DNA of 64,000 nucleotides from assembly GCA_014706295.1 (NCBI GenBank), contig JACSVZ010000004.1:85505047-85569046 (forward strand), given 5' to 3'. Shown piece after piece: positions 1 to 11,243 of the stretch. A model generated the notes under the pieces. That model had not been told where the DNA came from. It saw only the letters and a list, made by a program, of their open reading frames with translations, and did not search any database. Each line of letters starts with the position of its first letter. Within the stretch, counting starts at the first letter, position 1. A program made the position numbers and the translations under genes. Source of the stretch: Lycocorax pyrrhopterus obiensis. Its lineage: Eukaryota; Chordata; Aves; Passeriformes; Paradisaeidae.

Positions 1-3000
1 GGTTTCCAAAATAGTCTCAGGACAAAGCACGTAGACCCTCAACTTTCATTCCCCAATGTGTGATGGGTACCAGGGGGCCTTGCCTGGTGGAAGGAGCTCT
101 CATGGATGCCTAAGGAAGCTCTACTTCTTTCAGCAACTCTGATCATTCCACTTTTTGAATTAACCTTTTTTAGCATCGTCTTTTATGGCAATCTGTCCAT
201 GACCAAGCTGAGAGGAGTCAGTACCAAGAGCCCCATATACAAGGAGTAATCCCCACACTAACACAGAAAAGGTTATCAATTCTAAAATATTAAAAACATA
301 GCATACGACAAAGGGACATTATTGTGCAAAACTGATAACCGAAATGACCGGGAGGTACGCAGACTCACAAAGAAAGAAAAGAAAAGAAAAGCCTTTTTAA
401 TCTTTTCTGGGTGGCTTAGGTATCTCTGTTTATGTTTTGATCAGATAAAAGCTGTAGTGAAAGTGGAAAGAAAATGTCAGTAGCTTGATTGCTTTCACAG
501 CTTTTACTGTGGGAGATATTAAAAACTTTAACAGCAGATAGTATCATAAGAGGTTTCTGATAACTTATAATTCTCTCAAGCCAGCTGGGAATAAAAAACC
601 TGAAAATGTTTCCCAAGTGAAAAATTTTTCTGTCACAATGAAATTTTCATTTTCTGTCTTTTATGCTGTGACTTTTCTGTCAGACGTGGTTGGGATGTAT
701 TGAGTTAGGCAATATTAAAAAAAACAATAATTCTCTAGAGTAGTCCTTCAGCACTGTCACATAATTTGAAAACAGCTGAACCACACTCTTGTCACTCTCG
801 TCAAGCTGAGATAAAGTATTTTCATTCATGTTTGTTCTTGAGGTTTGCTAGCTCTCAAGATTTGCTTAAGTTTTTCAGTTCCTGAGACCCTCAATAACAC
901 ATAAAATCCAAATTGGAAATCAGCACACTTTGGTCAAGGATTATGGGTTTGACATGTATCATCCTCAGACGTGAGGAATCAATGTTCAGCTCATATTTGC
1001 CTTTGTATATTTTGAAGATAAATGAAGTAAAATAGGTTTTACTTAATTTTCTGTTGACTGAATGTGTTGTATAGTTATATTGATGACAATGCTTGAAAGT
1101 GTGAATAACAAACAACAAAATTGCAAAGCCAGAATTTCAGGAATTAAGGTGCCAAGGATTAGCCAAGTACCCATATCCTTTTGGACATAGTTTCTGCATG
1201 TTAACTGTGCAAGGCAATTTAAAATGGAAATGTTCATTTTAGCTGTGAACACATAATTTATCACTAAAAAAAAAAAAACAGTGCCAAATTTCGCTCATTA
1301 ATTGCTTTTTGTATTCAGGGCAAATGCAAATTTCACTTTTGTTCATATGGAAAAGTGTAGCAATATGGTATTTCGCAATTTTTTCTTTCTTCGCACTGCT
1401 ATATAGGCCATTAGAACACATCAGTGTTCCTAGGAATTGAGCTCATTGCAAAAAAGTCAAGGAAAATAGTAGAAAAGCCTTTGAAGGATAAAGTATTATG
1501 CTTGAAATGGAAGCTTCTGAAGGCATGATAGGGAGTTCCAGCGCTCAAGAAGAAAAGCCTTGTAGAAAGCTGGAGTTTTTCCTGATTTTAATTGCTCTGA
1601 ATTTTTTTTTCCTTTGAGTAGTACCGTCAATAGGAAAACATTCGGCATGCAAACATGCCAATTATAACTTTGTGGGATTTAATGATGGAGGAATAATGCA
1701 GGTAATCTCTATCCCCAGGCCAGTGCTGACTGTTCTTTTGAAAACAATCTGTGTGCCTTGTAAAAGAAGTATAAAAATAGTATATGGCAAAATCAGAATT
1801 ACAGATATTAAATTTACTGTATAGTTTTTGTCTGTAGCTTGTGAAAATGCTGTCACATTGAAGTAGCAAAAGAAATGCAAGTTAAAAATAATTGCTACGC
1901 TCAGTTACAAGCTGTTCTGAATTTTTGTTGGCATCCTGAAAGGAATAAGCCAGTCCAGATTTCACCAGAGAGTTATTAATGCCAACTCCAAATTGTTGCA
2001 GTTGGTTATGACCTTATCCCTTTTTTAATCCACAGATACCATGTGCCTCTGTGTGTTTCTGTGAAGGAAAGTTCCAGAAGTTCCCTACCTGTTGTGTAAA
2101 ATACTTTCTTTCACCTGTCCAGCCTCACTCCTCCTAGCTTAATGGTCTGCCGTCTGCCACTTGGGTTGGGGGTGTGGGCAGGGGGAGGAGTGAGGTTTGT
2201 TGTATTACGGTTCCTTATTCAGGATATACATGGTCAAATTATTTCATTATTTTTGTAAACCCCAGTCTTATCCTCTTCAATATTTACTGTGTGGTTTTCT
2301 AAATAAATATGTTAATATTTATTTTAGCAATTTTAGATTAATGTCAAATTCTTAAATGTAGCATTTAAGACTACAGAGAACATACAAAAGTCATCCTAAA
2401 CTTTTTTATTTGCAATGTTGTCAAAACACTGCTGGCAGCTGTGAAATCCCTTGGGGAGTACTAAATCAAGTAATTTTAAGGATGAACTGTAGGGGTATGC
2501 AGTTCTCTCTTGTCAGTGAGTAACTTCTCCACTCTATTTTCTGGCAATTCTTAAATACATTTTAATTCATTGATCAAATTCGTAGTTAATAAACAACTTA
2601 GACAAAATTAGAAGAAATTTAACTTTGGTTTTATCATTTTAGTATGATATTAACTCATACTTGTATTCTGTAGCTGTGCTGCATTGGGAGACCGTCACCC
2701 CTGGTCGCCTGTAGAGAACTGTGAGATTTGTATAGTAGTCCAGAAATACAGATAGGTATTTCATTATTCTACTTGCTGTATTTCAAGCTTAGAAAAACTG
2801 AAAATATTCCCCAAATGAAAAGAAAAAGAAGCTCTAACAAGATGGCGAAGCCAGGAGTTTTGGTAGGCTGACCCTTCCACTCTGGCCTCATTATTGAATA
2901 TAAATATATAAAAATTCACGAAAGCATAAACCAAAGTACAGGAATTCTCTTGTCAAGGAATTTTAATAAATTCTAATTATCAAGGATAAGAATTAACTTT

Positions 3001-4457
3001 TAGCTAAGGTTGTTAAACATTAAATCGTGAGATTAAAACATAGGCAGAGAGTAGTCCTCAGCTTAGGGGATATTAAATTCTTACCTGCAGGTCGTATTAG
3101 CACAACAGAAAGAGTGGTATGTGCCTTCACTCCTCCATAATGTTCTACTTGTCTCCTAGTATATGGATTGATGATTCACATACCTGTCTAGAAAATGTGG
3201 TTCGGAATTCTACTGAGCCAGCTGATGTCAGACTCCAGGGCAGAAACTCCAGCAGGGAAGCTGTGGCTTCAGCTGTGGTGTTTCCTCTTCTGTAATTTGC
3301 TCTTCTTGCTGTTTGAAGACAGCAACACCAACAGGTACATTTTATGAGACACCAGATGCTGTAAATGTGTACTGGGCATGTGTGATATATAATGCAGAGC
3401 CTCTCACAGCACTGCAGTAGACCTGGAGTTCAGAAATCAAGCAGAAGAGCTCGTACCATTTAAGCCTGCATAGGTTGTGAATTGTTGCCAGAAGAAAAAC
3501 TTGTGCTCAAAAAAACCTTGGAAAAAAAGAAGAAAAGGAAACTTCATAAGTTTTGTTGCTTTCAAGATCAGATAAACCAGAAAAAGGTCGGGATTGTAGT
3601 TAGAATTTTAGAGCTAACTCTGCCTTCCTCTCAGTTTTGGTGTCTATGGCTTTCAATGTTCTAGAAAGCGGAAAGGAAAAGGGCATATTTGATCTTGCGT
3701 GTACAAAAGTCTTGTTTTATCATCTACAGTTTATAAAGAGAAGGCAGACATTGTAATATTAAAGTGTAGGTAACAAATCTACTGTTAAATTTTCCATTAT
3801 TGCAAAGAAAGTGTTTTGATCAATATTTTAATTTCACTTGGGCAGGATTTGGTAGAGATCTCAGCAGATGGTTGTCATAAACTCCATACCTCATTTTGGA
3901 AGTAGCATTCAGATCTATCCAGCTTGGCACTAACTACGCACACTAATTTTCCTTTTTTTTTGTGCCAAAAGAAATAGGGCATGGAGAATATTTTTTCTAA
4001 TTATTTTCAGATTTTATGAACCAATATCAGACCTGCTTAGCCTGTGGTTGCTCTATCCATAAATCTCCTATGTTTTATAGCTTTATCAGAAAAAATACAG
4101 TCAGTTATTAAGCAGCAGTGATCTAAAGGACTGATTGTTAGCATTATTGGGTAACTTAATTAGAATAATCTGTACATTTTCTCGGTAGTACAATTGCCCA
4201 GTGGTGAGTCTGAGTGAAATGGTTGTGCCTAAATTACAAACTTTTTGACAAGAGAGAAATTTGGAAGACATAAGGACAAAGTTGTCATTCGTAAAACTAT
4301 TTAAATAAAACTTCCTCTTATTTTTGTAGCACTTTTGATTTTTTTAATGGGGGAACAGTTCCTCACTGTATGTGAAGGGAAGGAAAGTTGTATTGTCTGC
4401 AGAAACCCTTCCCCATCCATTGTCCACCTCATCCATTACCTTGGTCTATACAGTATT
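1..4457. other. Upstream KHDRBS2 intron, mostly unique AT-rich sequence
   Basis: I see no exon, RNA gene or recognisable transposon here. There is a short poly-A at about 1267-1280, a G-rich patch near 2160-2195, and a YY1-like motif at 2839-2847. Open frames are short, without domains or splice context. Confidence 0.6.
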
Positions 4458-4940
4458 GTGTTGGCAGGGTTGGCCCTCAGCTGGACAGGGAAGAAAAATT
4501 ACAACAAAAGGCTCCTGGATTGGGATAAGGACAGGGAGAGATCACTCAGCAGTTACTGTCATGAGCAAAACAGGCTTAACTTGGGGAAATTAGTTTAATT
4601 TATTACCAGTCAAATCAGAGTAGGATAGTGAGAAATAAAAACCAAATTTTTAAAAAAAAAAGCACACACATCCTTCTTCTTGGGCTCAACTTCACTCCAG
4701 AATTCTCTTCCGCCTCCTCCCAGTAGCTGGAGGGGCATGGGGAATGGGAGCCATTGTCAGTTCTTCACCTGTTGTCCCTGCTGTTCCTTCCTCCTTAGTG
4801 GGAGGACTCCTCACACACTCTCCCCTCTCCAGGGGTCCCTCCAGGGAGTGCAGATGGATTTCTGCCCTATAGGGCTGTCTGAAGGCATACTGGCCCCAGG
4901 AGATGTTTCTGAAATTCCATGACTGTCTGTTTAGGTAGAA
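4458..4940 (-). mobile_element. Degraded avian ERV-type LTR fragment (same family as at 8239 and 35970)
   Basis: The sequence runs parallel to the LTR at 8239: a segment near ggttggccctcagctggaca, then aggacagggagagatcactc, then gtttaatttattaccag, and later cagatggatttctgcc. On the minus strand it reads AATAAA at 4604-4599, matching the family's polyadenylation signal, so the element lies antisense to KHDRBS2. Only the R/U5 side and part of the middle are present; the promoter side is missing. No internal retroviral genes lie next to it. Open frames here are chance frames. Confidence 0.75.
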
Positions 4941-7701
4941 CATTCTGAAGCTAAGGACATGTTGTCTTCAGAAGTGCTTCTTAAGTAAGGCTAAAAATTA
5001 CCTCTGACAGATATTAGATACCTCTGAAAGAGATTAAATAGGTACAGAAAAGGATTGAGTACCAAATAAAAGCCAGAAGCTTCTTGCTTACACTGTCTTA
5101 CCTGTGAACAAAGGTTTTTTACGTGCGAAAAATAGTATGGATAACATTTCAGTCTTAAAGATTGATGATGAAAATTATGAATAGGATCTCAATAGAGAAA
5201 TTGGAATGTCCGTGTTTTAGACCTTAAAAACGAAGACCATTGATATAACAGTGTCAAAACCAGAGGAGGTGATTCTTCTCAATGCCCTAACACCAAGCTC
5301 CTGTCTTCTCCCACATTTCATTAAAGACAGCTGGTAAGCAGCAAAGGTAAACATCCTCCTTTGTGTACTGGGACACAGGCACCCAGTGGCAAGAGCTGTG
5401 TGGCAGCAGTCTCACCACCTCCCCCCAGGAGACTGAGCCCTCTCTGTTGAAGAGGAGAGGAAAGCCAGGGTTGGGATGCAGATAGATCCCATCACCAGGT
5501 GATACCCATTAGAAATTCAACCCTTCTTCTTCCCCTCCTCCTCCTCCTTCTCCTCCTTCACTATCCCCAAAGAAAGCAGATGTGTTTGTGTTATGTAGAT
5601 GTGCAATTTAAATCTCTCATCACTAGACTGACCACATAGGAAATGAAGACTTTCAGGAACTGAATTTGAAGATGCTTAGCTTGGGTTTTGGTGTTTAATA
5701 ACATGTATCCTCAGCTTCTTTGGCCTCTAACTGGTGTGGCTTAATAGAGGAAGTTGATGTCTTCATAGAAGTGAGACTAATAATGCTATCAAAATTGATT
5801 TTTCTTTTTATCATTTATTGTATCATACAGTAACATAACTGGAATCATCTGTCTAAGATATGCTGCTAAAAATAAGAACCCTACTTTAAATTTGTCTCTT
5901 TCACTCAGCCTTGTAACTCAGTCACTCATCTCTCTTGAATCATTTGAAATATCTGATGCAACAAATTTGGATCCAAATGTCTCAAAACTTTTTTCATTTA
6001 ACAAATGGCTAACTCATAACTTTGTTTAAAAATAAAACATAGAACTGTAGAAAATAGGATGGCTATTTCTTCTATGAAAAATGGTTTTTTCATCTCTGCA
6101 CTTTAATGAGGCGTTAGGTATGCTCTATTTCCTACTCTTGAGAAAGAAAATTTTCTAGGTTCATCTTTGTGATGCATGTGACTGATGTGTGAATCAGACA
6201 ACAACCACCCAGAACATAGCAATGTGAGATCTGGAAGAGTTTCCCTATAAAGCTGAAGTCTGGAAACGCTGGTTGGCTTTAAGACCTACTGATGGGATAA
6301 TAGAAACCAGGGAGTAAAAGTCCAAGACAGCAAGCAATGATTGCTATTTCTGTTGGATCCAACTGAAATGTTACGTGCTTTGTAAACTGATATTTTAACT
6401 GATACCATTGAATAAAGAAGAGAAAAATGAGCCCTTTATGATTATTCTCTTCAGGGCCAGGGGAAATTAATTTATGAAAAAATGTACCTGCCCTTTATGC
6501 TGTTACTCACATTTTTGAAAGCTTCACTGGCTGTTCTGCAATTATGCTAATAGCATCTTTGACCCAACGTTCAATGCAGAAAGTGATGCTTAAGCTGTGC
6601 TTCTGTGAGTGGATTCCTCTTTCTGTTTCAAGCCTCTTAGTATTTACTTTTACAAGTATGCTAAAAAAAAAGAGGAAAAAAAAGGTTGCCGTAATAATTA
6701 GTAAGAATAGAAGAAAGCATTTTGCGTTTGTACGTGTGCTACAAAAGTTTAAACTTCCCCATCTTTTGCATTTTGCTTGTGCAGGGATAAACTTTTTAGG
6801 GCATTTGAAAGGGATCGAATGGATGGTTTGGATACGGGAAAGAGTAGGACAGTCCCATAGGGGTTCTGTATCACTTGACTAGGAAATTTTGGCATCTTAA
6901 GGAGGTGCTCATGGTGATGCTGGTTTATCTCTTTTGGTCCTGATGTCCATATATGTTCTTCATAAAGAAAAGCCAAGTCAGCTCCCCATGAACTTGTAGG
7001 TAACTTCCCGAATGCTCAGGAGCTTGTAGTCAAACATGGTGGTCAGGTACGAATTTCTGCTTTTGATTCACTGTATAAACTTATGGAATATATTTAACAT
7101 TGATGCCACTTGCTACCTAATTAGGAAAATTAGCATAATCATACTTAATTACTGTGCCTGTTTCATAAGGAGTTTGATGATAAATTAGGTACAAGAGCTT
7201 GAAATATAAAAAGCTTTCTAAGTGGGTAATATGATCTACTCGTTCAGTCTGTTGACCTCGACTGATAATGAAGAAGCTGCAGCTAATAAATGTATGAGAA
7301 AGATCTGTGTTAACTAATGATTTTTCTGCTATAATGGGGTTTAATATATCTACTTCACAGCCTTCTCAAATTTTGAGAAAAGACTCTGTGGTAACAACTC
7401 AGAAAGTTTCATCAAAAGAGGAAAGAGAGCAGGAAACTGAATAGTATGCTTAATTCCTTTCTTTGTAATGACTTACAATTCTGTTGTCGGTCTTACATTA
7501 GGAGTTTTCAAGGAGGACAGGGACTACTATTGACTATAGTATATCGAGATGCTAAAATAAGCAGTGCCTCTTGAAATGTTGCCTCATTTATGAATATGCT
7601 GCAGTATGTGTAAAGACATGTAGATTATCATAACCTTCTGTTGCTGAAGTACAGCAAAGAAACAGTGTCCATGGACAAACTAGATCAAACAGGCACAGCA
7701 G
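4941..7701. other. Upstream intron, unique sequence with a short CT-rich tract
   Basis: A polypyrimidine tract of CTT/CCT units sits at 5521-5563. The 112-codon open frame at 6544-6882 has a lysine run and resembles no family I know. I see no exon or transposon. Confidence 0.55.
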
Positions 7702-7752
7702 GTGATGATGATGATGATGATGATGATGATGGTGGTGATGATGATGATGATA
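7702..7752. repeat. (TGA)n microsatellite
   Basis: About 17 trinucleotide units of TGA, with one small interruption (ggtggtg) at 7730-7737. Confidence 0.97.
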
Positions 7753-8238
7753 CAAGTGACCCACTTAGGGAGGGGAAAAAAACCCACTTAGCTATGAAAA
7801 AGAAAACAGGGAGATGACTATGCTAAAAGTAATAGACTTACTGAAATGCTTGTAGGCCAAGAGTATAGGCCTAGCAACAAGTTGACTATTGGCAGGTCAT
7901 TTATCCATCATCTTGAGGAAAAAAAGCTACTCTTTAGTAAAGATGAAAAGGATGTACTGGGCAGAAACAATGTATTATTATCCTTATGGTGTCCACTGTT
8001 TTCCCAGGAGACAAAAATGGATGAATCCTTACAGAAGAATAAAGCAAGCTTTAGGAAAAGGAGTCTTTAGAAAGATTGTTAATATTAAACTGTGCTCAGG
8101 AACCCTTATTCTTTTACATTCCCTTTCATTTGTCTTTTCCTACAAGAATGATGATTCATCCATGCTAAAGTAGCTGGATGCCATGTTTCTAGCTCCAAGT
8201 CCTGTGATGGGGTGGCACCATCCTGCACTGTAAGTGAT
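7753..8238. other. Upstream intron, unique sequence between microsatellite and LTR
   Basis: AT-rich sequence. Two overlapping open frames (74 and 94 codons, at 7846-8070 and 7889-8173) lack recognisable motifs and are treated as chance. Confidence 0.5.
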
Positions 8239-8423
8239 TGTAGCTGGTTGACCCTGGCTGGATGCCAGGCACCCACCAAAGCCTCTCTATCACTCCCTTC
8301 CACAGCTGGATAGGGGAGAGAAAATGTAACAGAGGGTTCATGAGTTGAGGTAAGGACAGAGAGAGATCACTCACCAAACACTATCACAGGCAAAACAAAC
8401 TAGAATTAGAGATATTAGTTGAA

Positions 8424-8429
8424 TTTATT
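8424..8429 (-). terminator. Polyadenylation signal of the solo LTR
   Basis: The minus strand reads AATAAA. The same hexamer sits at the matching place in the LTR copies at 4599 and 36157, which supports it as the family's signal. Confidence 0.55.
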
Positions 8430-9068
8430 ACTAATAAAATCAGAGCAGGATAATGAGAAGTAAAATAAGACCTTAAAAAAAACTTCTCCCCACCCCTTCC
8501 TTCCCGGCTCTACTTCTTCCCCCCAGCAGCGCAGGGAGACAGGGAATGCGGATTATGGTCAGTCCCTCACATGTTGTTTCTGCTGCTGATCAGGGAGAAG
8601 AGTCCTTCCTCTGCTCCAGTGTGAGTCCATCCCACAAGAGACAGTTCTCCATGAACTGCTGCAGTGTGGGTCACTGTTCCACAGGGTGCAGTCCATAGGC
8701 ACAGCCTGCTCCAGCATGGGCTCCTCTCTCCATGGGTCTGCAGGTCCCTGCCAGGAGCCTATTCCAGCATGGGCCTCCCATCGGGGCACAGCCTCCTCTC
8801 ATGCATCCACCTTCTCTGGCGTGGGTCTCCTCCCCGGGCTGCAGGTGGATCTCTGCATCCCTGTGGTCCTCCATGGGCTGCAGGGGCACAGCTGCCTCAC
8901 CATGGTCTGCACCACGGGCTGCAGGGGAATCTCAGCTCCAGCACCTGGAGCACCTCCTGTCCCTCCTGCACTGACCTTGGTGTCTGCAGAGCTGTTCCTC
9001 CCACATATCCTCGCTCTGCTCTTCTCTGGCCACAATTACATCTGAGCAATAACTTTTTTTTTTCTTCT

Positions 9069-9080
9069 TCTTCTTAAATA
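9069..9080 (-). promoter_or_regulatory. TATA-like box of the solo LTR
   Basis: The minus strand reads ATATTTAAGAAG, in the expected position between the U3-like part (9081-9262) and the rest of the LTR. Activity is not known; the copy is diverged. Confidence 0.4.
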
Positions 9081-9262
9081 TGTTACCACAGAGACATTAC
9101 CATCATTTCCAGTTGGCCCAGCCTTGACCAGCAGCATGTCCGTCTTTGGAGCCACCAGGGATTGGCTCTGCTGGACATGGAGGAAACTTCTGGCAGCTTC
9201 TCACGGAAGCCACCCCTGTAGCCCCCCCACTACCAAAGCTTGGCCATGCCAAACCCAATTCG

Positions 9263-11201
9263 GTGGTGTATGTGGGATATCACTCATCTCAGATAGTGGT
9301 GCTCTTCCATGTCCATGGTAGATGCCATGAGGTAGAAAAGATGTTTAATTCTTTCCTTTAGCAAGCTCCTCCTAATTTTCAACGGAGAAAAATCATGTAT
9401 TCCTGGAAATAGAGTGGCAAGATTGGAATAACAGGTGGAATTGAAATAACAACGTGAAAGCTGAATATTTAAAATTGCCAGAAGGTATAAATAGACCAGA
9501 TGAAAAAGATGAGATTGAGAAAGGAGTGATCACAGGATGAGCAGGTGTCTGGAAAAAGAAGGGGAACTTGCTCCCACACAGCTATGGCCTTACAAAACCC
9601 ATGGCCAGACTTGTTGGAGACCGACGGGTCAGACAATGGCGGTGGCAGAGAGCAGCTGCTGGGGAGGACGCAGATAGTCTAACGGGTGCTGCTGGAGTCA
9701 CTGTGACACAGCGACATCCTGACAAAGCCTTGTCTCAGTGATGTGCCCCCTGGCACTATGAGATGCCTGTGGAGTCTGTGTGCCTTTGCTAAGGTCAGTA
9801 CTTGTTTGACAGGTCTTGATTTTGTGGTGACTTTGTTTCTTATGTCGCCTTGTTTACTCGCTTGTGGCGTTTGGTACACCATCTGTTTCTTCCCTCTCTG
9901 CTTTTTCTTCTGTTTTTAACATCATAAGTCATGTTCAGTGTAAATATATGTATACTTTTCATCTAGTATTGTAAATAGTTTGTGGGTTTGATTAGCATAG
10001 AGTTTAAGTGCCTACCCTTTCTTTGACCTTCAGACAAATAGCCAGATTTCAGTCTTGTTTACCCTTATTGTAGAGTCTAAATAACTCTGTTGGGTGTCAT
10101 GCAATTCCACTGTATGCTGCTATAAATAGCAAGATAATTTCACCAAGGCTTTGCACCCTTTCCATCTGGGCATGGGACAGACAGATGCATGGCAGTTCAG
10201 GAAGAGCCCTGTGTCTCTTCTGTGCTGCACAGGGCTCACAGCCCCAGTGCTGGTCATGGCCACAGACACCACCATGTCAGTGTGATTGCAGGGGCTGCAG
10301 GAGGGGAGCTGTCAGAATTGGATGGCAGCTACTGCCTCCACTGTGCTACAGAGATTTTTGTTTGACAATTCATGCTTGCTTTCAGCTTTAATTCTACCAT
10401 ATGATGGCTCAGAATTATGCTCAAGCTCCAATATTTTTTCTGCCATCCCAATCTTCTGCCATCTTTGTAGTCTGGCTTCTAGGACTATCCTGCCTCCATC
10501 TCCTAGTGCAGTTGCATACTTGTTACCAATACCAGTCCCTTTAATGTATTAAGTGGTGGTTTTCTGATTGAGAACTGCAAGATATCACTGGCCTCATTTT
10601 CTTGCAGATTTTAGGAGAGAAACAGGAGGCTGAACTTGTGTCCTCTAAATAGTCGGAGGATCAGGACTCGCACAACTTCACAAGCAACATCAGCAAGTTA
10701 TTTCTTTGTTGCTCCGTGCTTGGGTCATGCCAGCTCCTGTCATTGTCAGAACTGATGTGCTCTACAGAACAGGGAAAGAACAGCAAGTCTCCACAAATTT
10801 GTGCTGAGATGAGCGTTTAAAGAATAGGCTGTTTCTTAAGATGTCAAAAATGCTGAAGGACAGCAGCGTCAGGAGGCAGGTGGGGAAGCAGAAAAAAACC
10901 CCTGTATGTCAGAGATCAGCAGCCATAACAACACATTTTTTTCACTAGAAAATGAACTTGTAGGTTACCTTGTTTTGTCACAGAAGTGGGCAAGGGAAGC
11001 ATTTGAGAAGCCCTGGGAAGCGAACTGGTATTTGGGAACCTGTGCCTCTTGGAGGCCACTGGTGCTTTCTCACTGACCACAGCAGCTGCAGCACCCCAGC
11101 ATCAGTGCTTCTGTCTCTTTTTCTCTTTTACTAATGTTAATAAAAAGTAAGAGCCAGATGATAGAAGTGATAATTGACAGCCTCTCAGTTTAGTGACAAG
11201 T
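9263..11201. other. Upstream intron with an unassigned GC-richer block
   Basis: From about 9480 to 9900 the sequence is richer in GC and starts near a TATAAATAG motif (9486). It could be an unrecognised LTR or other repeat. The remainder is ordinary intron, and I see no exon. Confidence 0.4.
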
Positions 11202-11203
11202 AT

Positions 11204-11242
<39 letters not shown>

Positions 11243-11243
11243 T
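11202..11243. repeat. (AAT)n microsatellite
   Basis: About 13 uninterrupted AAT/ATA units. Frames through it encode runs of asparagine or isoleucine and are not genes. Confidence 0.97.

Larger units (their letters stand above)
8239..9262 (-). mobile_element. Solo LTR, avian ERVL-like family, near full length
   Basis: As printed, the element starts TGTAGCTGGTTGACCCTGG and ends CCAAACCCAATT, recalling the TGTAGTGGGTTGACC...CCCAATACA ends of an abundant neognath LTR family (recalled, not searched). Read on the minus strand, a TATA-like ATATTTAAGAAG lies at about 9080-9069 and AATAAA at 8429-8424, so transcription would run antisense to KHDRBS2. The middle holds repeats built on units such as cacgggctgcag and tgctccagcatggg. 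No second LTR or internal region flanks it, so it is a solo LTR. The 137- and 119-codon frames inside are by-products of GC-rich repeats. The ERVL class is my best recollection. Confidence 0.82.

Noticed and set aside
2839..2847. YY1-like motif AAGATGGCG as a promoter
   Set aside because: A single short motif with no GC-rich or TATA context; expected by chance.
7702..7752. Aspartate/methionine-run coding repeat
   Set aside because: A plain TGA microsatellite without a supporting frame.
8664..9077. 137-codon plus-strand frame and several overlapping ones
   Set aside because: All fall in the solo LTR at 8239-9262 and share its repeat units; no gene.
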